NCBI RefSeq assembly: GCF_037414475.1
Contig: NZ_CP147913.1
Location: 5,888,001-5,952,000, forward strand
Direction: 5' to 3'
DNA: 64,000 nt
Origin: Myxococcus stipitatus
Lineage (GTDB): Bacteria; Myxococcota; Myxococcia; Myxococcales; Myxococcaceae
Below, in pieces: positions 38,901 through 46,028 of this stretch (the stretch's first letter is position 1; each line of letters begins with the position of its first letter). The translations under genes and the position numbers were made by a program. The notes beneath the pieces are model-generated. The model ran no database searches. It worked only from the letters and a program-made list of their open reading frames with translations, and was not told the DNA's origin.

Positions 38901-41900
38901 CACGAGGTGAAGCGGCACGCGGACGCCGCCGAGTTCGACGCGGTGCTGCTGGAGGCCGACCCCTTCCGTGAGCCCGTCTTCACCCGTCACCGCGCCTTCC
39001 TGGAGGAGACGGGAGACCCGCAGTCGCTCGCGGAGTTGATGCTGCGCCGGGCCCAGCGCCAGGAGAGCGCGGACGCCGCGGAGAGCTACCTCGCGGCCGC
39101 GCGAGCCTTCCTCGCCGCGGGAGCCCGGGAGCGCGCGCTGTTGTGCGAGGACCGCGCCTTCGAGCTGAGCCCCGCGAGCGCGGAGGCCTTCGAGCGCGTG
39201 CGCGAGCGAGCGGCCGGAGACGTGCGCCGGTTGTCGGACCTGTTGGCCCAGCGCGCCTCGGCGCTCTCGCAGGATGAGGCGCTGCCGCTCTGGCGCGAGC
39301 GAGCCACCCGGCTGCTCGACGCGGGGGAGACGCTGCTGGCCGCGGAGGCCTTCGACGCCTACCTGTCCAACGCGGGGCAGGACGTGGAAGCGCTCTCCGC
39401 GAGAGCGGAGCTGGCCGCCCGGAGTGGAGGTCCCGCCGCGGCGCGGCCGTATGACCGGCGCCTGCTGTCAGCCGGTGGGGACGCGTTGCCGCTGGCCGTG
39501 CGTGCTCGCACCTGGCTGCGGCTGGGCCACGCATCGCTGGGCGCGAACGCGTACCACGACGCCGCGGACGCCTTCGAGTCGGTGGTGGCCCTGGAGCCGG
39601 ACAGCGAGCGCGGACGCGAGGCGCTGTCGTTGCTGGCGGAGGTCCACTCGCGCACGGGCAACGCGCCGGGGCTGTACCGCGCGTCGTTGCAGCTCGCCCG
39701 CAGGGCCGAGGACACGGCGACGGCGGAGGTGCTGTACCGCCGCGCGGCCGACCTCTTCGACGACCCGAAGGACGCCATCGACGCGCTCCTGCCGTTGGCG
39801 CGGCTGCGTCCGGCGGATGCGTCCGTCATCGACCGCGCGGTGGCGGGCCTGCGTGCGCTGGGCCGCCATGGGGACCTGCTGGCGGTGTACGAGTCCGGCG
39901 CGGAGGCGGCGGGAGGCGCGCGCGCCGCGGAGCTGCTGTTGGCCGCCGCGGCGGTGGCCGCCGATTCGCTCGCGGACCTGGACGCGGCCTGGGACCTCAC
40001 GCAGCGCGCCGCCGAGGCCGCGCCCGAGGATGTCACCGCGCTGAAGGCCCTGGTGACGGGCTTGCGCGAGCGGCGCGAGACGGCGCGGCTTCGCGAGGCG
40101 CTGGAGAACCTGGTGCCGCGTCTGGAGGACGCGGACGAGGCGGCCGTGGCGAGGCTGGAGCTGGCCGCGCTGCTGCGCGACGCCGACCAGGCCCCGCGTG
40201 CTCGCGAGGTGCTGGAAGCGGTGGTGGAGCGCGGCGCCTCGGGAGCCGGTTACGCCGTCGCGCTCGAGGAGTTGGAGAAGCTGGCGAGCGACGGACCCGC
40301 CCGCCGGGCCGAGGTCCGGGTGGCGCGCGCGGAGCTGACCTCTGGGCGCGAGCGGTTGGTGCTCCTGCTGTCCGCGGCGAGGGACTTCGAGAGCGCGGGC
40401 CGTCTGCCCGACGCGCTGAAGGCGGCGAAGGCCGCGGCGGCGACGGAGCCCGACGTGGACGCCACGTTGCGGGTCGCCCACTTGTATCGGGCCTCGGGTG
40501 AGGCGCCTCGCGCCGCTCAGTCCTTGCTGCAAGCGGCGCGGCTGGCCTCGCCGGAAGAGCGTCCGCCGCTGCTGCTGGAGGCGGCCGACCTCTGGGAGAA
40601 GGCGGGCGCCCACGGTGACGCGCTGGAGGTCATCGAGCGCATCGCCACCGAAGCGCCGGACATGTTGCCGCCCTCGGAGCTGGCCGAGCGCTTTGGCCGG
40701 CTGGGCGCCTTCACGCGTGCGCTCGAGGTGGGCTTCGTGCCCGCGATGGCCGCGGGCGAGCTGACGGACGCGCTGGCGATGGCCGCGCAGGCCGGGGACA
40801 CCGCGCGCACTCGCGAGGCCCTGTGGGCCCTGGCCGCGCAGCCAGACGCGGACACCGCCCACGCCTCCGCGCTCGCGGACGGGCTGCGCGCGGAGCATGA
40901 CGCGGAGGGCTTGTTGGAGCTCGCGGCCCTCTCCGCCCCTCGCGACCTGGCGTTCGCCGTGGCGCTGCGCGACGAGGTGCTGCGCTCGGCGGAGGCCCCG
41001 CTGCTTCCGCGCCTGCGCGCGCTGGACGAGCTGTCGTCCGACGCGTCCTTCGCGGCCCGGCTCACGCTGTTGCTCCCGGGGCTGGAGAAGCTCCCCGAGG
41101 GGCTCGCGGAGGCCGTGCTCCAGCGCGTGCGTGCCCTGCCGGACGCGGGGCGAGTGGAAGCGCTGGCCATGGCGGCGGAAGGGTGGAGCACACGCCGCAA
41201 GCCGCTGCTGCGGGAGCGTCACGCCCTGGAGATGGGGCTGGGCCGCTTCGAGGCCGCGGTGCGCACGCTGTCGCATCTCATCGACATGGAGGAGGACTCG
41301 CGCGTCCTCGCCGCGCTGCACCTGGAGCAGGGCGAGCTGTTGCTCAGCCCGGTGGACAAACCGGACGAGGCCCGCGCGGCCTTCGAGCGAGCGCTGTCCG
41401 CCGACGGCGCCTGCATGCCCGCGCTGCGCAACCTGCTCGCGCTGGTGGACGAGCTTCAACAGCCCGCCGCCTTCGTGTCGCTTGCCGAGCGGCTGACGGT
41501 GGAGGAAGGCCCCGACGCCGCGGCGCCCCACCGCGAGCGGTTGGCGGATGCCTACGAGGCGCTGGGGCAGATTGCGGACGCCGTCACGCAGCTGGAGGCG
41601 CTGCCGGAGACGGAGGAGCGCCTGGCTCGCCGCGCGAGGTTGGCGGAGCAGCGCGGCCTCACCGGAGAGGCCCTGGCGCTGCGCGAGCGGCTCACCGACG
41701 AGCCGGTGGTGCTGGAGTCCATCCTCCGCGGCTACCTGGACGCGCAGCTCGTGTCACCCGCGGCCAGGCTCGCCGAGCGTCTCTTCGATGCGGGAGTGCT
41801 CTCCGCCGAGGGCCTTCGTCTCTCCTGCGAGCGTCTCTCCCCGGTGCCGGAGGGCGCGCCGTTCGCCGCGAGGGTGTGGCCGGAGCTGCTGCGCGCTTCT

Positions 41901-42530
41901 CCGCTGGACGTGGATGGCTGGACGCTCTTCGCGGAGGCCCTGAGGCTCCTGGGGCGCGTGGAGTTCGCCGAGCAGGCGGACGGCGTGGGCGCGGCGTTGT
42001 CCTCCAGCACGGCGCCAGCGGCGGCCGCCCACATCACGCCCCTGTCCGTCCCCACGGGTTTCCACCACCCGCTCCCCGCCAACGCGCTGCCCGTCACGGC
42101 CGAGCGCTTCCCACGGTTGTTCGCCGCGCTGCGCCCGCTGCTCTCGTCGTTGGGTGCGAGCGGGCTTCGGGTGAACGTCGACCCCGTGGGCGGCGTGGAG
42201 GCGTACCTGGTCAGCTCGGAGGAGTTGGTGCTGGGGGCCGGTGCGCTGTCGTGCTTCGGCGCGGTGGAGCTGGGCTATCTGTGCGCGCTGGCCCTGACGC
42301 TCGGAGAGTCTGGCGTGAAGCTGGCGCGTCCCGGTGAGGTGTCCGGCTTCGAGACCGCCGCGGTGGCGGCCTTCCAGGCGGTGCCCGCGTCGCTCGCGGC
42401 GGGGCGCGTCCTGGCGCGGCTGGACGCGGAGGTGCGAGGGAGTGACCCGGCGCGGGTGGATGTGGGCGCCGTGCTTGCTCGCGGAGGCGCCTTCCGGGCC
42501 GTGGCCCTTTCCGTGCTCGGGGCCGGGTAG
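32982..42530 (+). CDS. Giant TPR-repeat protein (3182 aa)
   Basis: Residues 1-235 form an N-terminal beta-rich domain (PDVSFPFNVSAGATRY, LELSVDADLVTRRVAELAG, PFTFKVAFDADGEKLAVYLYD) resembling the LmeA/DUF2993 lipid-binding fold. From about 245 to 3030 the sequence is almost wholly Ala/Leu/Glu/Arg-rich helical pairs of TPR type, probably more than 70 repeats (for example ARRLYLQAGDA, AIAAYAQALPL). The last 145 residues are a distinct globular domain (FGAVELGYLCALALTLGES). No signal peptide or membrane helix is seen, so it is probably cytosolic. The frame is intact throughout. It faces the kinase gene across a shared promoter. Function unknown; a scaffold for large assemblies is inference. Confidence 0.85.
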   Translation: MANESDSPKPTVAPDARAAAPELRLLDRRAFVGFPALEVMPGLRISDFALQIPDVSFPFNVSAGATRYQRKKLLFGFLELSVDADLVTRRVAELAGRLAGLEEVRLHFRPGYLEGQGRLPAPERTPFTFKVAFDADGEKLAVYLYDVRLYGFSSTPSVQVPGLLSAAVGALALVPDVEARGATGFSTRVLPALCQLAAVSRGYKMPSLDTARLSAAEVSSTGLRLRFAAGGLPPPSAPDEELLLTLEGARAFADAEALVAQGRLAEARRLYLQAGDAQDAHPFAAERLLSLLVADPQAHELALDVAATLQRRRDRSPAALWGEAVVRERRGEGARAAERYLALCALARRTSEEAAAFFSAEAAARCSRDTAPQVAVKALHELLGLKPDHLPSLKALARASDQARDRAGAVRAYRRLAALARDPHEAADAHVHLARLCAQTEDDIAGARLHCEAALRLSPDQPDALLLLGELCHRGGEHLRALKALDRLREVSMARHELDRVGHADLMAGRVWEEGLKQAENALLRYREAVSLLPGEPEPLFAAARVAEGLGRLQESLAGYQQALELAGPAPRSEGIRRAAHESHHALARLYRSRLGDPARAREHLESALALDPRDAVALEELVPYFRITGKSLELADALEKSAALQEEPARRAASWAEAGELYRGRLQQPEKAERLLLLALEADADHRPALESLLALAEARRDGPLLTRCLSALARLASDVKERAQKYRRLAVAARDLAFDLDLAVHSLQEVLRAEPDDLPALGELCALQRKRADMAGLAVALEERARVAEAQGDKRLAAAALRELAGVLEARLGRVGDALVALEKAARLAPDTAVLLDLADLSLRCERPEHARKALESLLATLPRTAAPEKLADVRARLGRACEMLGDREGAIAAYAQALPLRRLDDALAARLEALYTEAGETQALAELWAGRAQALMGAERAEEAAPLFLQSARVLLERGEKSAALLRLSAALEASPQGPLAAEVLESLAELELERGEKLEAARLYARRAALVPEARAGARLLFRASLLAAGTSREEVFLAESLERDATFAPARQRRGELRLSTDARAALEDFEAVLALPPVDADAPREAERVALTRKAASAAVRAGRTDSARRLLAEYCIRVPEDLDARVELANLHRKAGAREALADLLVELWPRLSGEPRRAARRELAELSLGLGRAGAAVDSLRSLRLEEPHDIWAAQALLDLLPPPGTGSADEEAERLELLGALVASSTGEDRAELLARRAVLHRASGRVSSARDDFSEAASLARRPAPLLLALAELARESQDEAGELAVWRRAVGADVRLGTRARERLLALAGVLAEKDSRELAREALNAAVALEPSETERCDAFFALADLARRDERPDEEAAALAEAARQGPTPRRVEALLARAALLETNGKLAEVRESLEAALALAPRHARATASLQRALRALEDWAALAELLSAEAPHAGPAESAAMYSELASLYLERLEQPAPAEAALRQALRFAPGDAGTRRRLVSLVAGRGELREAAALLETAAESAGTTEAAALLREGAAHAREAQDLDRALKLARKAHALVPARGEELASLAELLYLRGAVVEALPLQETLASTVDFAADPDAAESTWLRLAELAESAGETKRAVSAYRKLLVERPLCEPAVQRLSAQLEKDDPRGAFDVLVTHARALAPSEDTVRRLVVLAEKARASLADAGVAASLLTRAAEMAASPLPLRLQLASLYRETGRSLELLTELRHVAALSLQAGDVSGTLAAYEEEARLAENTGRADEALRALADARDLLQSRGRAPEAAACERRRAELLRDVKLDLPAAESALDRAFSLAEDLGTARLGAALAERRDDAEAEALWLERALPLLEDAKEAASLRLRLAKLHLGVLSDVEEAERFLRGALRQDRSLDEAEVLLARLLERDGRLAELAAWYEECAESEADAERRAELLQRAAVLYRDRAGRPDAAAAAFIAARAARPDDLDLTAQAAELLHEVKRHADAAEFDAVLLEADPFREPVFTRHRAFLEETGDPQSLAELMLRRAQRQESADAAESYLAAARAFLAAGARERALLCEDRAFELSPASAEAFERVRERAAGDVRRLSDLLAQRASALSQDEALPLWRERATRLLDAGETLLAAEAFDAYLSNAGQDVEALSARAELAARSGGPAAARPYDRRLLSAGGDALPLAVRARTWLRLGHASLGANAYHDAADAFESVVALEPDSERGREALSLLAEVHSRTGNAPGLYRASLQLARRAEDTATAEVLYRRAADLFDDPKDAIDALLPLARLRPADASVIDRAVAGLRALGRHGDLLAVYESGAEAAGGARAAELLLAAAAVAADSLADLDAAWDLTQRAAEAAPEDVTALKALVTGLRERRETARLREALENLVPRLEDADEAAVARLELAALLRDADQAPRAREVLEAVVERGASGAGYAVALEELEKLASDGPARRAEVRVARAELTSGRERLVLLLSAARDFESAGRLPDALKAAKAAAATEPDVDATLRVAHLYRASGEAPRAAQSLLQAARLASPEERPPLLLEAADLWEKAGAHGDALEVIERIATEAPDMLPPSELAERFGRLGAFTRALEVGFVPAMAAGELTDALAMAAQAGDTARTREALWALAAQPDADTAHASALADGLRAEHDAEGLLELAALSAPRDLAFAVALRDEVLRSAEAPLLPRLRALDELSSDASFAARLTLLLPGLEKLPEGLAEAVLQRVRALPDAGRVEALAMAAEGWSTRRKPLLRERHALEMGLGRFEAAVRTLSHLIDMEEDSRVLAALHLEQGELLLSPVDKPDEARAAFERALSADGACMPALRNLLALVDELQQPAAFVSLAERLTVEEGPDAAAPHRERLADAYEALGQIADAVTQLEALPETEERLARRARLAEQRGLTGEALALRERLTDEPVVLESILRGYLDAQLVSPAARLAERLFDAGVLSAEGLRLSCERLSPVPEGAPFAARVWPELLRASPLDVDGWTLFAEALRLLGRVEFAEQADGVGAALSSSTAPAAAAHITPLSVPTGFHHPLPANALPVTAERFPRLFAALRPLLSSLGASGLRVNVDPVGGVEAYLVSSEELVLGAGALSCFGAVELGYLCALALTLGESGVKLARPGEVSGFETAAVAAFQAVPASLAAGRVLARLDAEVRGSDPARVDVGAVLARGGAFRAVALSVLGAG

Positions 42531-42551
42531 CCGTGTAGCCTCTGGCGCCGT

Positions 42552-43151
42552 ATGCGCCTGACGCACCTTGCTCTCTCCGTCCTCCCCGCCGCCGCCGTCG
42601 TGACGGCGGTGGCCTGCATCTCGGACCCCGTGTACCCGGGCAATCAGCTCATGGGCACCTTCCAGTTCGAGGCCCGCCTGGACCCGGCGGGCACCACGTG
42701 TGACGCCTCGGTTCCGGAGTTCGCGCAGGTCGACGACGCGGGGGTGTTCCGCTTCGAGGGCACGTTCTCCAAGAACGAGGACGGGGGCGTGGGCTGGTTC
42801 ACCGTGCAGGGCTTCAACCGGGACGCGAAGTACGAAGGACAGAACGTGGACTCGATGCTGCGAGCCACCGCGCCCCGCGCCTCGTGCGGCGCGGGCTGCA
42901 AGGACTCGCAGATTGAAGAGACGCTGAAGGTGATGCTCTTCAGCGACAGCCAGGCAAGCGGGATGGGGCGCGACTGCAAGGGCTTCGACGGTGGAACGCC
43001 CGACGGCAGCCCGCCGGGGCCCACGGAGAACGGCTACGACGTGGCGCTGGCGTGTGGGTCGCTGACGGACGTCTTCCTTCCGGGCACCTGCACGTGTAAT
43101 CCCACCACGTGCAAGACGGCGTACAAGGTGCAGGGAGTGCGGAGGGACTGA
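42552..43151 (+). CDS. Cys-rich lipoprotein, unknown function
   Basis: A 199-residue protein with a signal and lipobox TAVAC (Cys22). The mature part has a small beta-rich domain (GTFQFEARLDPAGTTCD, FRFEGTFSKNEDGGVGWFTV) and several cysteine pairs (CGAGC, CTCNPTTC) typical of disulphide-stabilised myxobacterial surface lipoproteins. No known family is recognised. Its stop overlaps the queC start by one base (TGATG), so translation of queC may depend on it. It follows the giant TPR gene by 21 bases. Confidence 0.7.
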   Translation: MRLTHLALSVLPAAAVVTAVACISDPVYPGNQLMGTFQFEARLDPAGTTCDASVPEFAQVDDAGVFRFEGTFSKNEDGGVGWFTVQGFNRDAKYEGQNVDSMLRATAPRASCGAGCKDSQIEETLKVMLFSDSQASGMGRDCKGFDGGTPDGSPPGPTENGYDVALACGSLTDVFLPGTCTCNPTTCKTAYKVQGVRRD

Positions 43152-43843
43152 TGACGAAGCGTGCGGTGGTGTTGTTCTCCGGTGGCCTGGACTCGACGAC
43201 GTGTGTGGCCATGGCGAAGGCGAAGGGCTTCGAGCCGGTGTGCCTGGCGGTGTCTTACGGCCAGCGGCACTCGGTGGAGCTGGAGCGGGCCCGCGAGGTC
43301 GCGCGGGTGATGGGCGTGAAGGACTTCCGGGTGGTGGGCATCGACCTGCGGCAGATTGGCGGCTCGGCGCTCACCGCGGACATCGACGTGCCCAAGGACC
43401 GCCCGGCCGATGAGATGAGCCACGGCGTCCCCGTGACGTATGTGCCGGCGCGCAACGCGCTGTTCCTCTCGCTGGCGCTGGGGCTCGCGGAGGTGGTGGA
43501 CTCCACGGACCTCTACATCGGCGTCAACGCGGTGGACTACAGCGGCTATCCGGACTGCCGGCCGGAGTTCATCCGCTCGTTCGAGGCGATGGCCAACCTG
43601 GCGACGAAGGCGGGCGCGGAGGGTGCGCGCTTCACCGTGCACGCGCCGCTGTCGGGCCTGTCGAAGGCGGACATCATCCGCGAGGGCACGCGCCTGGGTG
43701 TGGACTACGGCATGACGCACTCCTGCTACGACCCGGATGCGCAGGGCGGCGCCTGTGGGCGCTGCGACAGCTGCATGCTGCGCAAGAAGGGTTTCGAGGA
43801 AGCGGGTGTGCCGGACCCGACCCGTTACGCGGTGGGGGCATGA
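43151..43843 (+). CDS. queC: 7-cyano-7-deazaguanine synthase
   Basis: A 230-residue ATP-dependent enzyme that converts 7-carboxy-7-deazaguanine to preQ0, a precursor of queuosine and other 7-deazapurines. The PP-loop SGGLDS (10-15) and the zinc site C-x9-C-x2-C-x2-C (Cys192, 202, 205, 208) are complete. The start is ATG 43151, overlapping the previous stop; the frame is open 14 codons further back but without support. The stop overlaps the start of the dipeptidase gene (ATGA at 43840). No queD, queE or queF is visible in the window, so this queC is separated from the rest of its pathway. Confidence 0.94.
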   Translation: MTKRAVVLFSGGLDSTTCVAMAKAKGFEPVCLAVSYGQRHSVELERAREVARVMGVKDFRVVGIDLRQIGGSALTADIDVPKDRPADEMSHGVPVTYVPARNALFLSLALGLAEVVDSTDLYIGVNAVDYSGYPDCRPEFIRSFEAMANLATKAGAEGARFTVHAPLSGLSKADIIREGTRLGVDYGMTHSCYDPDAQGGACGRCDSCMLRKKGFEEAGVPDPTRYAVGA

Positions 43844-44511
43844 GGATGCGCGCGTGGGCCTGGGTGCTGGGGCTGTGCGTGGGAACCGCGGCGCTGGCCG
43901 AGGACCCGGGCCCCGCGAAGGGCAAGCCCGCGAAGGCCAGGAAGGCGGGGGATATCGCCCCGCTGGTCGATGCGACCTCCGTGGTCGAGGACCTGGTGTT
44001 GGACCTGCGCTACGCGACGGCGGACAACTTCTTGAAGAAGAAGGTGTACCCGGACTCGGCGCGCTGCCTGTTGCTGCCGGAGTCCGCGAGCAAGCTGAAG
44101 GCGGCGGCGGAGGTGCTGCGGCCTCAGGGCTACCGGCTGAAGGTCTACGACTGTTACCGCCCGCGCGCGGTGCAGTGGGAGATGTGGAAGATCATGCCCG
44201 TGCCCGGCTACGTGGCGGACCCTCGCAAGGGCTCCAACCACAACCGGGGCGGGGCGGTGGACCTGACGATGGTGACGCTGGAGGGGAAGGAGGTGGAGAT
44301 GCCCACGCCCTTCGACACCTTCACACCCGAGGCGCACCACGGCTACGCGGGAGGCACCGAGGCCTCGCGCAAGCACCGCGAGATTCTGCGCGAGGCGATG
44401 GAGGGGGCGGGCTTCGTCCCCAACCGCATGGAGTGGTGGCACTACGACCTGCCGGACGCCAAGACACGGCCGGTACTGGATGTGCCCTTCGCCTCGGCGA
44501 AGACGCCTTGA
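43840..44511 (+). CDS. ddpX: D-alanyl-D-alanine dipeptidase (VanX/DdpX family)
   Basis: A 223-residue exported zinc peptidase with a cleavable signal (GLCVGTAALA/E). Catalytic and metal residues are present: Arg108 in YRPR, His134 and Asp141 in SNHNRGGAVDL, and Glu198/His201 in EWWHYD. The family cleaves D-Ala-D-Ala; periplasmic DdpX-type members recycle it from peptidoglycan. Because it is secreted and has no vanHA or vanRS nearby, a role in cell-wall turnover or prey wall digestion is more likely than vancomycin resistance. Its start overlaps queC by four bases, so the pair is coupled. Confidence 0.88.
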   Translation: MRMRAWAWVLGLCVGTAALAEDPGPAKGKPAKARKAGDIAPLVDATSVVEDLVLDLRYATADNFLKKKVYPDSARCLLLPESASKLKAAAEVLRPQGYRLKVYDCYRPRAVQWEMWKIMPVPGYVADPRKGSNHNRGGAVDLTMVTLEGKEVEMPTPFDTFTPEAHHGYAGGTEASRKHREILREAMEGAGFVPNRMEWWHYDLPDAKTRPVLDVPFASAKTP

Positions 44512-44604
44512 TGACGGAACCGTGATGATGCGAGGCGCCGGCTGCGGCACTCTGTGCTTGTTTCAGGCAGTAGTCCGCTGGGTGTTCATGCCGCTGGTTT
44601 CACG

Positions 44605-46020
44605 ATGAAGACTGCTCTCCTGCGTTACTTGCTCGGTGTCCTCCTGTGCCTCGCCTCCTCGGCGTGGGCGTTGGAAGGCTCGCTGTCGGGCACTGTCGTT
44701 CATGCACAGACGCAGGAGCCGTTGGCGGGGGTGAAGGTCTCCGCCGAGTCGCCCGCGCTCACCAGTCCGCGCACCACGGTGACGGATGCGAAAGGCAAAT
44801 ACGTCCTCGCCCTCCTTCCCGAGGGCCTCTACACGCTGCGTTTCGAGCGGGAATCCTGCGAGCCAGTCATTCGCGCGGACGTGCGCGTGGAGGCTGGTCG
44901 GGCGCTGACGGTGAGAGTGGAGCTGTCATCAATCAAGGCGGTGGGGCACATTGTCGCGCAGAGCGCCTCGTCGAACATCCCTCGCAAGTTCCCGCCGCTG
45001 GCATCCCTGGCTTCGCCGCAGCAGTGGGAGTCGGATGGCATCGCGTGGAGGTCCGGGGGGCAAGAGGGCGACATTCGAGACCGGGCCCCGCCGTGGGTGC
45101 TCCCTCAGGAGTCATCGCCTCCCACGAACCTCTCGAGTTCCGAGCTCCGCATTCAGGGGAGCAAGCTCCTGCGCGACGCGGACACGCGGGGCTTTGGCGT
45201 CAATCCGACCATCGACACGGAGGAGGAGCGCATCTCCACGTATCCGCTGTGGGGCAGGACCGCGTCGTACGCGATGACGCGCGGCTACCTGGAGCGCGAC
45301 ACGTTGCCGCCCGAGGAGTCCGTGCGGGTGGAGGACTTCGTCAACAGCTTCGAGTTGGGGGACCCGGGAGACGAGGTGGGCCCGTTCAAGGTCCAGGTGG
45401 AGGGATTTCCCTCACCGGTTCGAAGGGGCTACCACGTCGTGCGGGTGAGCCTGCAAGCCCTCGAGTCATTCAGCGACGTGGGCGTGCAACTGGAGTTCGA
45501 ACGGAAGGTGGTCGCTCGCTATCGGCTGGTGGGATACGAGCTGACGTCGGCCACGCCGGAACCTCGTGATGATGACGCGAAGCCGGTGCCCGTGCCGATG
45601 AAGGCGGGGACCTCCGTGACCGCCATCTACGAGGTGAAGCTGATTGGCCCCAACATCTCCTTCGCGACCCTGCGTGTCCTCTATGAGGCGGGCGAGGGCA
45701 CGAGTTGGCGCCGCGCGTACAAGTTCCTGCCGTCCAGCACCCTTCGCTCGTCGAGCGCGAGAGCGGCCCCGGCCACGCGCCTGGCGTATGTGGCCGCGGC
45801 CTTCGCCGAGAAGCTGCGAGGCTCGCACTGGACGCAGTCCCTGGACTGGTCGCGGTTGCACGCGCTGTGGCAGGACATTGGCGAGCCGCTGATGAGCCGG
45901 CCGGAGGTGGTGGAGCTGGGCGCGCTCATCAAGAAGGCGGGGACGCTGGACCATCGCAAGGTCCGTGAAGGCTCCTTGTCCAACCCGGACCCCGACGCGG
46001 CTCCCTCCACTGGAAAGTAG
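44605..46020 (+). CDS. Secreted YfbK-like protein lacking the vWA domain
   Basis: A 471-residue exported protein (signal residues 1-23, ending SSAWA). Residues 24-108 are a carboxypeptidase regulatory-like beta-sandwich (GSLSGTVVHA...GKYVLALLPEGLYTLRF). A YfbK-type N-terminal module follows: ISTYPLWGRTASY and VRVEDFVNSF (240-249). The YfbK C-terminal (DUF3520-like) module, VARYRLVGYE to AYVAAAFAEKLRG, starts near 292. In YfbK proteins a vWA domain of about 180 residues lies between these modules; here only about 40 residues do, and no DxSxS metal site exists. It is eight bases upstream of the histidine kinase gene and so probably its partner. ATG 44554 is a less likely start. Confidence 0.78.
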   Translation: MKTALLRYLLGVLLCLASSAWALEGSLSGTVVHAQTQEPLAGVKVSAESPALTSPRTTVTDAKGKYVLALLPEGLYTLRFERESCEPVIRADVRVEAGRALTVRVELSSIKAVGHIVAQSASSNIPRKFPPLASLASPQQWESDGIAWRSGGQEGDIRDRAPPWVLPQESSPPTNLSSSELRIQGSKLLRDADTRGFGVNPTIDTEEERISTYPLWGRTASYAMTRGYLERDTLPPEESVRVEDFVNSFELGDPGDEVGPFKVQVEGFPSPVRRGYHVVRVSLQALESFSDVGVQLEFERKVVARYRLVGYELTSATPEPRDDDAKPVPVPMKAGTSVTAIYEVKLIGPNISFATLRVLYEAGEGTSWRRAYKFLPSSTLRSSSARAAPATRLAYVAAAFAEKLRGSHWTQSLDWSRLHALWQDIGEPLMSRPEVVELGALIKKAGTLDHRKVREGSLSNPDPDAAPSTGK

Positions 46021-46028
46021 CCGCGCTC

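Noticed and set aside
43840..44511. Vancomycin resistance cluster
   Set aside because: The VanX-like enzyme has a signal peptide and no vanH, vanA or vanRS neighbours; a cell-wall role is more likely.
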